A stretch of 64,000 nucleotides of DNA from Okeania sp. KiyG1 (GTDB taxonomy: Bacteria; Cyanobacteriota; Cyanobacteriia; Cyanobacteriales; Microcoleaceae), in assembly GCF_014132355.1 (NCBI RefSeq), contig NZ_BLZO01000075.1, positions 1-64,000 of the forward strand. The letters are read 5' to 3'. Below the pieces are notes generated by a model. It saw only the letters and a program-made list of their open reading frames with translations, was not told the origin of the DNA and did no database searches. Positions within the stretch are counted from its first letter, which is position 1, and every line of letters starts with the position of its first letter. A program made the position numbers and the translations under genes. Positions 49,229 to 59,748 of the stretch are shown here, in pieces.

Positions 49229-49346
49229 ATTTAGTTTTAGGGAGTAGGGAGTAGGGAGTAGGGAGTAGGGAGTAGGGAGTAGGAAAAATGGGGAGCAAGA
49301 TAGGGAACAAGCTAAATATTTTTGGCTTGTCAATTTTACCGAATAA
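49229..49346. repeat. GGGAGTA heptamer array in front of rimB
   Basis: Seven head-to-tail GGGAGTA units at about 49239-49282, directly upstream of the rimB ATG, so the promoter or leader must include them. A solo TTACCGAATAAT lies at 49336. Confidence 0.75.
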
Positions 49347-49508
49347 TATCATGTCCGGTAGCATCGGTATTGTATAGCAAAGGTAAGGAAGAAGGAAGAG
49401 GGAAGAGGGAAGAAGAGGGAAGAAAGCTACCCTCGCAAGAAAAAAATCTAAATTTCCTGTAGATATTCACCCTTGGGTTTACACAAACGATTGCGTTCGG
49501 ACATGATA
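49347..49508. mobile_element. TATCATGTCCGG MITE
   Basis: Left TATCATGTCCGGTAGCATCG, right GCGTTCGGACATGATA, TA outside. Its interior begins GGTATTGTATAG, as in the right half of the disrupted copy at 21553-23217. Confidence 0.7.
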
Positions 49509-49676
49509 TAATTAAGGTAAAAATTATCTCCTTTAAAGGAGAAACAAGCGGTCGTAGCGCAGCTTCCCGTAGGGTGGGATGGCGAGGACACCTGCGCCAT
49601 ATCCAATCGACCAAGAGAGAAAAAATTTTCCTTTTATTTAATCCTCTTCCTTTTAGGGAGAGGTAATTATCAATTA
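49509..49676 (+). repeat. PATE-like element, family 1
   Basis: ATTATCTCCTTTAAAGGAG hairpin, the block GCGGTCGTAGCGCAGCTTCC and GTAGGGTGGGATGGCGAG, and the end TTAATCCTCTTCCTTTTAGG then GAGAGGTAATT. It lacks the usual TTACCGAA start, which was perhaps lost when the adjacent MITE arrived. Confidence 0.55.
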
Positions 49677-49906
49677 TCAATTATCCATTATTGAACACAT
49701 TAATCACCGAACCTGCTGTAAGTGCGTTATTATTGGGTTGGGGGCGGGTTCATCTAATCATTTGTAACGCCATTAATTTAACGTGGAACCCGCATCTACA
49801 TATTGCAATATTTTAGGTGTGTCACGCCACTACTAGAGAATCTCCCCATCTCCCCATCTCCCCATCTCCCCATCTCCCCACCCTATTTGACATGACTCCT
49901 GACTCC
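49677..49906. repeat. Spacer with CCCATCT repeats
   Basis: TTATCAA heptamers, a GC-rich piece GGTTGGGGGCGGGTTC, and CTCCCCAT repeats at 49842-49880. No gene. Confidence 0.6.
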
Positions 49907-52072
49907 TTATTTCTGATGTTTAGCGTAATGTCTCTCCATTAACTGAGCAACTTCAGGATTATAAATTTGCAAATAATTCCAATAATTTTCAAAGACAGAC
50001 TCCACATAACCCCTAGTTTCAGGATAAGGAATTTTCTCCACAAAAGCATCAGCATCATCAAACCCAAACCGCTTTAACCAACCACTCACAGCATTCGGTC
50101 CAGCATTATAACTCGCCACTGCTAACATCGAATTATCCTTGTACTCTTTATGAGTAAAACCCAAGTAATAAGTACCCAAATTTACATTATCATTCACATT
50201 CTCTAAATCATAATTCGCAAGATTAATTTTCTTAGCTACCTCCTTTCCCGTTTCTGGCATAACTTGCATTAACCCCGTAGCACCAACTACCGATTTTATC
50301 TTCGGCATAAAACGAGATTCTTGACGAATTAAAGCAGTAACCAACACAGTATTTAACTCTCGTTTGTTAGACCATTTCACAACAGTTTCCAAATAAGGAA
50401 AAGGATACAAAGTTTGCCAATAAGTAGGCTTTTCCTTCAATGCTTTATACTCAGCTATCTCCTCTGGTTTTTCCCGTCTGCTCAAGCTAGTAAGCATCCA
50501 AATACCATCTAAATTATCTCCTATACCAATCCTTAACACACCATCAGTATACTGTTGAGCAACAGTTGGACTCATCCTATCTTCAAATTCTACCTGCCAT
50601 TGTTTCCAAGCATCCCGGTCTTGACCGATCTGATATAGTTCTCGCAACGTGTCAGAACCAAAAGGCAATGGGTCTCGCTGTTTAGTATGTACAACCTTTG
50701 GAGATAGAGAACGAATGGTAGTAAAATCACCCACAGGCCAATCCAACATCACCGCTGATCGCCAAGCATAATAAGAGTGGGGATAACGTAAAATCATAAA
50801 TTCAAAAGCCTTTTTAGCATCCTCTGTTTGCCCAAGTTGTTGTGCCCACTTACCTACCCAGAAACCTGCTTGTGGTGCTAACTCACTATCAGGATTATTC
50901 GCAGTCAACTCTTGTGCCCACTTCCAAGCTACTTGTAAATTGCCCCCCTCAGCAGCTTTTTCGGCCAACTCCCACCGTAATTCAGCAGCCGCCTCAGAAT
51001 TCTTATACTTACTCAACAACTGTTGACGTACCTGTGAAGCTGACTTAGCAGAGTCCAGTCGATCGAGTAACTTAGACTTGTCGAGCATAGCTTCAGCAGC
51101 ATGGCTAGGAAAATTAGCAATTACTCTGTCAAGATAGGGTATGGCTTCTTTTGGATCGACCAGTCTCGACAGACGGATCAAACCCAAAGCTGTATCTTCT
51201 CCCCCATTGGGAAACTGATTAATTAAGGCTTTGTAGGCTTCGCGGGACTCCTTGGTTTTTCTCCCTAACCATAAACCCCTGGCATAACGATATAAATTTT
51301 TGGGGGTCTTGGTTGCTTTCTGATATGCCAGGCCACCTTTAAAATAATCCTGCTTTTCCCAATATCCAAAAGCAATCATTTCCCAATCTTCAGGAGTTAA
51401 CTGGGAGGCATATTTTGTTCTGAGTTGCTCCAATACTGTTCCATATTCCGGCACATGAAAAGCATATTTAGCAATGAGCAATAACAACTGAGGTTGATTA
51501 GGATTTTGCTTCAGTCTTTCTTGAGCAATTTTCACTGTAGTGGGATGACCTGGAAATTTAGCGATCGCCTCATCCCAATATTCCGGATTTTGTTTTCCTA
51601 GAACATACAAAGCTTCTGCTACAACTGGTTCTTCTGGATAGGTTGCTAATAATTCTGACCAAGCTTGTTGTGCTTTTTCAGTGTCCCCAGTTAATTCATA
51701 AGCTTGTGCCCGTTTTAAGATGACATAGGGTGCTAGAACTGTATATTCTTGGTCTAAATTCTTAAGTTGAGCGATCGCCGACTCTACCTCTCCCTGTTGC
51801 ATTAAATCATTGGCCAGAATATAACGTGCTCTACTGCTATTTAGAGATTTTCCTTTCTTTATAGCAGTTTCGAGTTTATTCCTTCGTTGCTGGGGTGGAT
51901 ATGACACAAAATTTGTTACATCTAGCTCTGGGTTGAGCTGCTGATTTTGGGTTGGGTTTTGAGAGATACTTTTGTTATGGTTTGTCAGTTCTGGTAGAAA
52001 CACTCCTAGTAACAAAGCACTTATAGAAACGCCGACCAGTATAGAAACTTTTGTTATATTTTGCTTTAGCAT
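49907..52072 (-). CDS. Soluble-type lytic murein transglycosylase with TPR-like repeats
   Basis: 721 residues. The N-terminal hydrophobic helix VSILVGVSISALLLGVFLPE (8-27) is a signal or anchor. Residues about 60-520 form a superhelix of TPR/Slt70-like repeats (for example ESAIAQLKNLDQEYTVLAPY and EKAQQAWSELLATYPEEPVV). The C-terminal SLT domain has ALIRQESRFMPKIKSVVGAT with the catalytic Glu, GLMQVMPETGKEVAKK, NLGTYYLGF and AVASYNAGPNAVSGWL. Such enzymes cut glycan strands of peptidoglycan with 1,6-anhydro product formation in the periplasm. Large size and layout match Slt70-type enzymes. It stands alone on its strand. Confidence 0.9.
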   Translation of the reverse strand: MLKQNITKVSILVGVSISALLLGVFLPELTNHNKSISQNPTQNQQLNPELDVTNFVSYPPQQRRNKLETAIKKGKSLNSSRARYILANDLMQQGEVESAIAQLKNLDQEYTVLAPYVILKRAQAYELTGDTEKAQQAWSELLATYPEEPVVAEALYVLGKQNPEYWDEAIAKFPGHPTTVKIAQERLKQNPNQPQLLLLIAKYAFHVPEYGTVLEQLRTKYASQLTPEDWEMIAFGYWEKQDYFKGGLAYQKATKTPKNLYRYARGLWLGRKTKESREAYKALINQFPNGGEDTALGLIRLSRLVDPKEAIPYLDRVIANFPSHAAEAMLDKSKLLDRLDSAKSASQVRQQLLSKYKNSEAAAELRWELAEKAAEGGNLQVAWKWAQELTANNPDSELAPQAGFWVGKWAQQLGQTEDAKKAFEFMILRYPHSYYAWRSAVMLDWPVGDFTTIRSLSPKVVHTKQRDPLPFGSDTLRELYQIGQDRDAWKQWQVEFEDRMSPTVAQQYTDGVLRIGIGDNLDGIWMLTSLSRREKPEEIAEYKALKEKPTYWQTLYPFPYLETVVKWSNKRELNTVLVTALIRQESRFMPKIKSVVGATGLMQVMPETGKEVAKKINLANYDLENVNDNVNLGTYYLGFTHKEYKDNSMLAVASYNAGPNAVSGWLKRFGFDDADAFVEKIPYPETRGYVESVFENYWNYLQIYNPEVAQLMERHYAKHQK

Positions 52073-52760
52073 TTACTTATCTTGATAAAAAGGATATGGT
52101 ATAATTTTTTTTCCTAGCAATAATTCTATTTTTCCTAATTTGTATTTTGGATTACAGTTTTGGAAAAAACAGAAATTCTCTCAATCTTAATTTCAGAGTT
52201 GAGCAATGGACTTTCATCAAAATTTTGACTCAGCCCATATTAGTCATCATATAGCAGTCGAAGCAAAGGGCGCGGACATATCAAAAGCTTAAAATTCAGA
52301 CAAAGCCAGATTTTTCCTTCTGCCTTCTGCTATATCTGGGATTATTTTCTTTAGACATCTCCACCAAAAGAGGGAACAGGGAACAAGGAACAGGGAACCC
52401 ACCCCTAACCCCTCCCAGGAGGGGAATAATTGGTAATTTATGGATAAGAATTGATTTTATTTTGAATTTTCACGCCTATGTCTTTTAGTGAGCTACACAT
52501 TTTCTGACTAATTTCCGGACTGAATCTATTACTAATTTTGGTATTGCTGAATTAAGGTATGAAAAGGTAAGTTTATAGGGAATAGGGAATAGGGAATAGG
52601 GAACAGGGAATATTAATATAGAATCCGGTTATACAGTATATGTTTATAATTCTATCCACACTTCAATATTAAATCTCCCCATCTCCCCATCTCCCCATCT
52701 CCCCATCTCCCCCATCTCCCCATCTCCCCATCTCCCCATCCCCCCATCTCCCCATCTCCC
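52073..52760. repeat. Repeat-rich spacer
   Basis: It contains a partial TAGACATCTCC element (from 52353, decayed right end near 52485), GGGAATA heptamers (52578-52612) and a long CTCCCCATCTCCCCAT array (52672-52760) that touches the stop codon of the next gene. 52081-52320 shows no gene. Confidence 0.6.
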
Positions 52761-55700
52761 CTACGACTCATCTGGCAAATCTAAGGGTTGTGGATAACTA
52801 ATTCCATAACCTTGACCATAGTCTACACCTATAGTCTTAATTTTCTCTAAGATATCACGATTGCTCACAAACTCAGCAATCGTTTTGAGACCCATCACAT
52901 GGCCAATCCGATTCATTCCCTCAACTATTGCATAATCTAAGGGGTCGCTAACAATATCCTTGACAAAACTACCATCAATTTTTAAGTAATCTACAGGCAA
53001 ATTTTTCAGATAAGTAAAAGAAGAAACTCCACTACCAAAGTCATCTAGAGCAAAACAACAACCCAAATCTTTAAGCTGTTTAATTAATTTAGCTGCTTGA
53101 GATAGATTAGCGATCGCCACTGTCTCAGTAATCTCAAAACATATCATCTGTGGAGAAATATTAAACCTGTCTAATTCTGCTTGTAAAAAAGTAACAAATT
53201 CCTGGTCATTAACCGTTTCACCAGAAAGATTAATTGCATAAATAGTATCTGTTTTACTTATATCTGACTCCCCAAACAATCTCTCATTATCAAGATCCTC
53301 AAAAGATGGTTGCAACTGACCTTGGAGCTGTGACAAATAACTAAAAAAGTTTTGAATCACCCAACGGTCAATCATTGGCATCAGATTATATCTTTCTGCT
53401 GCCGGAAGAAAGGCCATTGGCGGAATTAAGTTATCTGTTTCATCTCTTAAGCGTAAAAGTATCTCATAATAAAAATTATTCAGATGCGAATTTGCCAATG
53501 GTGCAACAGGTTGATAATACAAACAGAAAAGATTTTGTTCGCAAGCTTGATGAATTTTTGTTACCCAATGTACAGTATTTTTTTGCTGCTTCAAATCTGA
53601 ATCATCAGTTTCGTAAACCTGAAAACGATTTCGGCCTCTATTTTTGGCCACATAACAAGCAGCATCAGCAGCACTGAGCAGCCAATTAACATCATTGATC
53701 ACACCTGCCTGACTGAGATTTTCCTGACTCAGAGTAATCATACCCATACTAACACCAATATTAAAAGTTTTATCCTCCCATACAAATCTGTAATCCTGAA
53801 TACTATCAATTAACTTTTGCACTACTTTTTGAGCATTATCCATGTCGCACTTTAATAATAGCAAAGCAAATTCATCTCCACCGATCCGAGCTAAAATATC
53901 TGCTTGACGGCATTGAGATTGTAATAGAGTGGTAACCTGGCGCAACAATTCATCCCCAGCTTTATGACCACAGGTATCATTAACAATTTTAAATCGATCT
54001 AAGTCTATATAAGCAAGAGTATGTACTTGATTGTTTTGATTCACTTCCTCCAAAGAATTTTCTAAATATTTCTCAAATTCTCTGCGGTTTAACAACCCTG
54101 TTAGAGAATCATGTTGAGCTTGCCAAAATATTTGATTTCTCAACTTGCGCTTGTCTGTCACATCTCGAAATACTAACACTGCTCCTAAGATTTGATCGTC
54201 TTCTGTTTTGATAGGAGCAGCAGAATCTTCTATTGCATATTCTTGACCATCACTAGCCACCAAAAGAGTATGATTTCCCAGTTCGACAATTTGCCCGTCT
54301 CGGAAAACTATATCTACCGGACTTTCCATTGGTGTGCGGTCTTGCTCATCAAAAATTTGGAAAATCTCAGATAGTGGCAAACCTTTAGCTACTGATAACT
54401 CCCATCCAGTAAGTTTTTCAGCAATGGGATTCAGATAATCAACATAACCTTTGTCATCAGTAGTAATCACCCCATCACCGATAGATTTTAATGTAATTTC
54501 GGCTAGTTCTTTTTCTTGAAACAGAGCCAACTCCATCTGTTTGCGTTCTGTAATATCTTCAAAAATACCAGCCGTGCGGTATATTTCTCCAGTTCGATCG
54601 CGTACAGGAAAAGCACGACTCCAAATCCAGCGCATTTCACCATCAGGCCGTACAATTCGATACTCATCGTCAGTAAACTCACCACGCCGTTGTTTTTCAT
54701 CATCCAAAACAAAACTATCGCGGTCTAATGGATGAATGCTATTTATAACTGTTTCTCGCCATTGGTCTAAATTTGTAATGGAGCGCCCCCAAACATATTC
54801 ATAAGTGGGACTGACGTAGATTGACTCATTTTTGTCAAGGGTGGTTATCCAAAAAACCTCTCGGATATTTTCGGCAATTTGACGGAAATTTTCCTCGCTA
54901 GACCTCAGAGAATTCTGAGTTTTTTGTCGTTCGATCGCTGTACCTAATATATTAGCTACTGCCTGCAAAAAATAAACATCATCCTGAGTGAACCACCACT
55001 TCATTTTAGTATGTATAGCTAGTATCCCATAAGGTTTTTGTTTTTCACCCCCAGGAATAATGACGCTGACTCCAGAAATAATTCCATGTTCATGCAGTAG
55101 TTTTGGCGCTCTGAATCTGGTTTCAAAACGAAGGTCTTGAACAATTACAGGTTTAGATGATTTTAGGGTATAACCTGCTTGAGTCTCACTGCCAGCACTT
55201 ACGAGCGCAAAACCTACAAGTCCTTCTTGCCAACCAACACCAGCTCGTAATAGTAAAGAATTGCTATCAGGTAACAGTTGGAGAATCTTGCAGTATTCTC
55301 CATCTAATATTTGAGCAACTATTTGTACTATCTCATCCATCAGTAGAGAAATATTTTTACCTGATAAGGCTTTTTGAGTAATTTGAGCCACAGCTCGCTG
55401 CTGTCTAATTCGATTTTTACAAGCTTGAGTAATCAGTCTTAATTGGGAGGTTTGCTCTGTAACTCGTGTTTCTAATTCAGCATTGAGAATAGAAAGTTGT
55501 TTTTCTACCTGTTTGTTATCCGTGATATCGTGACCTTCGGAAATTAATAGGATCACCTGTCCAAGTTCGTTAAAAACTGGCTTGAGAGAAAAGTCGATGG
55601 TAATTGTTTGTTCATATTGACCAACTACCATAACTTCATAACGTACAAATTCACCTATGACTGCTTTAGCGATCGCTTTTCTCATTTGTTTTTTAGCAAG

Positions 55701-56726
55701 TCTATGTTTAGTTTCTCTGTTTCTAGGATGTTCTTCATCATCCACTGCTAACCACCATTTAACTTGCCAAAAAAAATGTCCGACAATTTCTTCATGTTTG
55801 AGACCAGTAAAATCTAAAAATGTCTGATTAGCTTCTAAAATAGTACCGTCTGGGTTTAAAAGTCCCATAAATTGAAATGTTTGATTAAAAACAGCCTGGA
55901 AGCGTCTTTCGCTTTCTCGGATAGCTGTAATATCTCGACCCACTGCTTGATACTCTACTAAGTTATTGTCTTCGTCAAATATTGCTCGATTTGTCCATTC
56001 GTGCCACCTCCACTCTCCGTTGGGCATTTCTATTACTTGTTCATTGATAATTGCTGGCTGTTCTGGGGTCAGAGTATCTAATAGTTTTTGTAGCTTTACA
56101 ACCTCGAAAGATGGTAAAAACTTATAAAAACTTATCCCAATTAGCTGTTCTGGTGTTGTGTCAAAATAGCGACAGTAAGCATCGTTGACAAAATTCAAAA
56201 TTCCCTCTGGATAAAAACGACAAATCAATTCTGTTTGGTCTTGGACTATGGCACGATATTGACTTTCACTTTTTCGTAGTGCTTCTTCTATATCTTTGCG
56301 TTCTTTAATTTCTGATTCTAAAGTTTCGTTAATTATTGTTAATTTGGATGGGCTTGGTAATTCTAATGCTTGGGGAATCAGAGAATACATTTCCAGGGCT
56401 GTGTATAGGGAAATCATTACTGTTATTGCTTTGAGACCTCCTAATAACCAATAGGCGGGATGCCACAAAGTCCAAACTTTCAGGAGATGGACTGTACCAC
56501 AAGAAGCAATAAAAGCCCCAAACATCCAGAAGATCCGTTTAAAGGGTATATCCTTTCGTTGACGGACAAAGTACATTAACATGAATGATATGGAGTAGTA
56601 AGCTATTGCTGTTAATGCGTTTGAGGTAGCGTGTAGCAAAATTAAGCCTGATTTCCAAAGATAGCATTGTCCATAGGGCATTAATTGTTCTGGGGAAAAT
56701 ATGTTTTGTATTAATTGCCAAATCAT
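52761..56726 (-). CDS. Ethylene-receptor-like sensor with PAS/GAF domains and GGDEF-EAL output
   Basis: 1321 residues. Residues 1-125 are three membrane helices like the ethylene-binding domain of plant ETR1 and cyanobacterial Etr1: IAYYSISFMLMYFV and FGAFIASCGTVHLLKVWTLW. The copper ligands are kept (Cys76, His80, matching ETR1 Cys65/His69), as are Tyr43, Ile46 and Ile73. ETR1 Asp25 is Asn36 and Pro36 is Ser47. Then come PAS (about 150-270), PAS (275-405), coiled coil, GAF (440-605), PAS (610-735), PAS (740-865), GGDEF (about 865-1030, intact RIGGDEFALLL) and EAL (about 1060-1315: YEILLRL, NLSGETV, EITETVAI, LDDFGSG, LKIDGSF, QGYGISYP). Both output domains look competent. It probably makes or breaks cyclic-di-GMP in response to a membrane-sensed signal. 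Confidence 0.9.
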   Translation of the reverse strand: MIWQLIQNIFSPEQLMPYGQCYLWKSGLILLHATSNALTAIAYYSISFMLMYFVRQRKDIPFKRIFWMFGAFIASCGTVHLLKVWTLWHPAYWLLGGLKAITVMISLYTALEMYSLIPQALELPSPSKLTIINETLESEIKERKDIEEALRKSESQYRAIVQDQTELICRFYPEGILNFVNDAYCRYFDTTPEQLIGISFYKFLPSFEVVKLQKLLDTLTPEQPAIINEQVIEMPNGEWRWHEWTNRAIFDEDNNLVEYQAVGRDITAIRESERRFQAVFNQTFQFMGLLNPDGTILEANQTFLDFTGLKHEEIVGHFFWQVKWWLAVDDEEHPRNRETKHRLAKKQMRKAIAKAVIGEFVRYEVMVVGQYEQTITIDFSLKPVFNELGQVILLISEGHDITDNKQVEKQLSILNAELETRVTEQTSQLRLITQACKNRIRQQRAVAQITQKALSGKNISLLMDEIVQIVAQILDGEYCKILQLLPDSNSLLLRAGVGWQEGLVGFALVSAGSETQAGYTLKSSKPVIVQDLRFETRFRAPKLLHEHGIISGVSVIIPGGEKQKPYGILAIHTKMKWWFTQDDVYFLQAVANILGTAIERQKTQNSLRSSEENFRQIAENIREVFWITTLDKNESIYVSPTYEYVWGRSITNLDQWRETVINSIHPLDRDSFVLDDEKQRRGEFTDDEYRIVRPDGEMRWIWSRAFPVRDRTGEIYRTAGIFEDITERKQMELALFQEKELAEITLKSIGDGVITTDDKGYVDYLNPIAEKLTGWELSVAKGLPLSEIFQIFDEQDRTPMESPVDIVFRDGQIVELGNHTLLVASDGQEYAIEDSAAPIKTEDDQILGAVLVFRDVTDKRKLRNQIFWQAQHDSLTGLLNRREFEKYLENSLEEVNQNNQVHTLAYIDLDRFKIVNDTCGHKAGDELLRQVTTLLQSQCRQADILARIGGDEFALLLLKCDMDNAQKVVQKLIDSIQDYRFVWEDKTFNIGVSMGMITLSQENLSQAGVINDVNWLLSAADAACYVAKNRGRNRFQVYETDDSDLKQQKNTVHWVTKIHQACEQNLFCLYYQPVAPLANSHLNNFYYEILLRLRDETDNLIPPMAFLPAAERYNLMPMIDRWVIQNFFSYLSQLQGQLQPSFEDLDNERLFGESDISKTDTIYAINLSGETVNDQEFVTFLQAELDRFNISPQMICFEITETVAIANLSQAAKLIKQLKDLGCCFALDDFGSGVSSFTYLKNLPVDYLKIDGSFVKDIVSDPLDYAIVEGMNRIGHVMGLKTIAEFVSNRDILEKIKTIGVDYGQGYGISYPQPLDLPDES

Positions 56727-57433
56727 AACTACACTATTTTTGTAAATTTTTTGAAACTTCTAATCCTTATATTTTGGTATAATTTAATGTCTTATGGCTC
56801 GTTACACTTATACCAACTCCATAAAATATTGCTACAGTCACGACATAGGTGACAGGGAAACTAGAACTGGGAATAGGGAAATAAAAACATAATAAAAAAG
56901 AAGAAAAAAGGTTTAATTTTTATAATTTATGGAATTTATATTTTTTTATTGTAGGAATAAATCGCTAATTAAAATGTAACTACATTTTTGAAAATTTGGT
57001 ATTATAACTATTTTCAAAAGAATTAGTATTCAAGTAAGCATTTCCTACAAAATGCGCTCGCATTCAGCTTTTTATTTAATGCATGAAGCAAGCATTTGTT
57101 TGACTTATACTACATTTTCAACTCTATGGAGGGAAATTGTAGATATGGTTCGATAGACCCCTAAGTTTAAGTGATGGGCTTTACCCATACTTTTAATTCT
57201 ATAAAGCTGATAGCTGACTGCTGAATGCTAAATGCTTAAATATTGCTGGAACTAGCTAATATTTGAACAGCAATTCCTAGTTCCAGCGATATTTTTTCTG
57301 GTCATCTAAATCTATTCCCAAAATTAATGTATATTAACTGAATCAAAAATCATCAAAATAAAAGTAATTATCTGAGTTTGAACTTAAAAACGATTAAGAT
57401 AATTTACCAATTACCAATTATCAGGAAATCAAG
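56727..57433. other. Divergent promoter region
   Basis: About 700 bases between two divergently read genes. It is AT-rich, has CTGATAGCTGACTGCTGAAT words at about 57207 and no recognisable mobile element, unusual for this window, which suggests selection for regulatory content. AGGAAATCAAG precedes the pepA ATG. Confidence 0.45.
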
Positions 57434-58906
57434 ATGGAAATTATAGCAATCAATACACCTATTTTAGAATGGACCGGAGATGCCCTAGCCATTGGTTTAT
57501 TTGAAGATGCCGATAGTATATTAACCGGGGATATGGCCTATTTGGATGAAAAGCTGACTGGCACTTTATCTGAACTAATCGAAGAAACAGAATTTAAGGG
57601 TAAAGTCAACACCAGTGCCTCAACTCGTGTGGGTAGCAAAAAATCCATCCGCAAAATTATTATAGTGGGCCTGGGTAAATCGGAAGAGTTAAAATTAGAA
57701 ACTCTGCGCCAAGCAGCAGCAACCTGCGGACGTTTGGCAAAAAAGGAGAGATGCAAAACTTTAGGCATTAGCTTGCCAATATGTGAAAATACTGAAGCTA
57801 CAAGTGCAGCCATAACAGAAGGCGTTGAGTTAGTCCTCCATCAAGATAATCGCTTTAAATCTCAATTGGAAGACCAAGGGCCAGATGTAGAAAAAGTAGA
57901 GTTAATCGGTTTAGCTGGCTCTGATGAAGCCATTGCCCGTGCCCGGAAAATCTGTTCTGGGGTGATCCTAGCCAGGGAACTTGTGGCAGCACCTGCTAAT
58001 TCCTGCACCCCAATAACTATGGCTGAAACTGCTGAAGGTTTGGCTAAAGAGTTTGGGCTAACTATAGAAATTTTGGAACGAGAAGATTGTGAAAAATTAG
58101 GTATGGGAGCTTTCCTGGGAGTTGCTAAAGCTTCTGACCTCCCGCCAAAATTTATTCATATCACCTACACACCAGAAGGTACTCCTCGTAAAAAGTTAGC
58201 AATAGTAGGAAAAGGCTTAACTTTTGACTCAGGTGGCTTAAACCTCAAACCCTCTGGTAGTGGCATTGAAATGATGAAATTTGATATGGGTGGAGCTGGT
58301 ACAACTTTTGGTACTGTTAAGGCGATCGCTCAACTTAAACCAGATGTGGAAGTTCACTTTATTAGCGCCGTCACTGAAAATATGGTTAGTGGCCACGCCA
58401 TGCACCCTGGAGACTTCCTCACTGCTTCTAATGGTAAAACTATTGAGGTTAACAATACGGATGCAGAGGGGCGTTTAACTTTGGCCGATGCTTTAGTTTT
58501 TGCCGAGAAATTAGGAGTAGATGCGATCGTTGATTTAGCTACTCTCACAGGTGCTTGTGTTGTGGCGTTGGGTAATGATATTGCTGGTTTATGGAGTCCT
58601 AATGATGATTTAGCCGGGCAACTGGCGGCAGCAGCAGAAAGTGCTGGTGAGAAACTATGGCGGATGCCTTTGGAGGAGAAATATTTTGAGGGGTTGAAAG
58701 CTATACACGCTGATATGAAAAATACTGGACCTCGCCCTGGTGGTGCTATTACTGCTGCTTTATTTTTGAAGCAGTTTGTTCAAGATACACCTTGGGCACA
58801 TTTGGATGTGGCTGGACCTGTATGGATAGATGCAGAGAATGGTTACAATAATGCTGGGGCAACTGGTTATGGCGTTCGGACTTTAGTGAATTGGGTTTTG
58901 AGTTAG
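57434..58906 (+). CDS. pepA: Leucyl aminopeptidase (M17)
   Basis: Cleaves N-terminal residues from peptides in the cytoplasm, as a hexamer with two metal ions. 490 residues, normal. The N-terminal half carries the regulatory domain. The catalytic half has [20 protein letters not shown] (metal and Lys), [14 protein letters not shown] (Asp) and the family signature [14 protein letters not shown], followed by [20 protein letters not shown]. All metal ligands are present. Start at the first ATG, with AGGA eight bases before. It is flanked by non-coding DNA on both sides, so transcribed alone. Confidence 0.95.
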   Translation: MEIIAINTPILEWTGDALAIGLFEDADSILTGDMAYLDEKLTGTLSELIEETEFKGKVNTSASTRVGSKKSIRKIIIVGLGKSEELKLETLRQAAATCGRLAKKERCKTLGISLPICENTEATSAAITEGVELVLHQDNRFKSQLEDQGPDVEKVELIGLAGSDEAIARARKICSGVILARELVAAPANSCTPITMAETAEGLAKEFGLTIEILEREDCEKLGMGAFLGVAKASDLPPKFIHITYTPEGTPRKKLAIVGKGLTFDSGGLNLKPSGSGIEMMKFDMGGAGTTFGTVKAIAQLKPDVEVHFISAVTENMVSGHAMHPGDFLTASNGKTIEVNNTDAEGRLTLADALVFAEKLGVDAIVDLATLTGACVVALGNDIAGLWSPNDDLAGQLAAAAESAGEKLWRMPLEEKYFEGLKAIHADMKNTGPRPGGAITAALFLKQFVQDTPWAHLDVAGPVWIDAENGYNNAGATGYGVRTLVNWVLS

Positions 58907-59279
58907 GAGTCAGAATTCAGAATTCAGAATTCAGAATTTAGAATTTAAAATTTAATCTAGTAGTGGACTGAAACACCTAAAATGGTGAGTAGGGGCGGGT
59001 TCCGCGTTAAGTTAATGGTGTCACCCACGACTGAGTAAACCCGCCCCCGCCCCAATAATCTAATGCACCATTTACAGCGCTTTTCATTTCAGTAAAGCAC
59101 AGTAGGGGCGTTAACGATAGTTATGCGAAGCAAATGGCATTTGCGCTCCGCAAAGCTCCGAATTGCGCCCTTATAGGTTTTTGGTTATGACGATGTGGTT
59201 TATCAATCTGAAAAGGGCTGTAAGCTGTGTCAGTCTAGTGGACTGTTTCATCTTAAATGTTGCATTAGAAAATGGGGTG
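58907..59279. repeat. Repeat spacer after pepA
   Basis: CAGAATT heptamers (58911-58945), a GTAGGGGCGGGTTCCGCG piece, and a palindromic GTAGGGGCGTTAACGATAG ... AATTGCGCCCTTATAG block (59103-59175). No gene. Confidence 0.6.
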
Positions 59280-59576
59280 ATATCAAATCCGGTGGGGTTG
59301 TACATAGAATCCGATTATATAATATCTGTTTATAATTTCTTAAATTACTTCAATATTAGACATCTCCTTCATGCATAGTAGGGACGCCCTTATGCAACGT
59401 CCCTACAGGGAAATAATTTATAATTTCTGTACGATAATACGATCATAGATTTTTTATTATTGAAGATGTCTATTTAATCTCCCCTACTCCCCCACTCCCC
59501 TCTTCCCCTCCAGGGAGGGGCTAGGGTGGGTCCCCCACTCTCAACTATATAATAAGTATTCAACCGGATTTGATAT
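59280..59576. mobile_element. TATCAAATCCGG MITE with a TAGACATCTCC MITE nested inside
   Basis: Outer ends: TATCAAATCCGGTGGGG at 59281 and CAACCGGATTTGATA at the right. Inner element at 59357-59472: TAGACATCTCCTTCATGCAT and TTATTGAAGATGTCTA. The inner copy carries a TAGGGACGCCCTTATGCAAC palindrome. The GGATGGGG heptamers after 59576 lead to the flotillin stop. Confidence 0.7.
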
Positions 59577-59748
59577 GATGGGGGGATGGGGTGATGGGGA
59601 GATGGGGTGACGAAAAAAGCTAATGCACTATTTTAGGTGAAACAGTCCACTACTGGACTCAGAAGTCAGAAGTAAAAAGATTCAGAAATAGAATAATAGA
59701 GGAAAAAGGTAGAAAAATTCTCCCCCACTCCCCTACTCCCCTACTTCC

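Noticed and set aside
49229-49333. Longer N-terminus of the RimB-like protein (SLLPTPYSLLPTPYSL)
   Set aside because: It is the translation of GGGAGTA heptamers, and homologues begin at the MKHQELPIIGWREW methionine.
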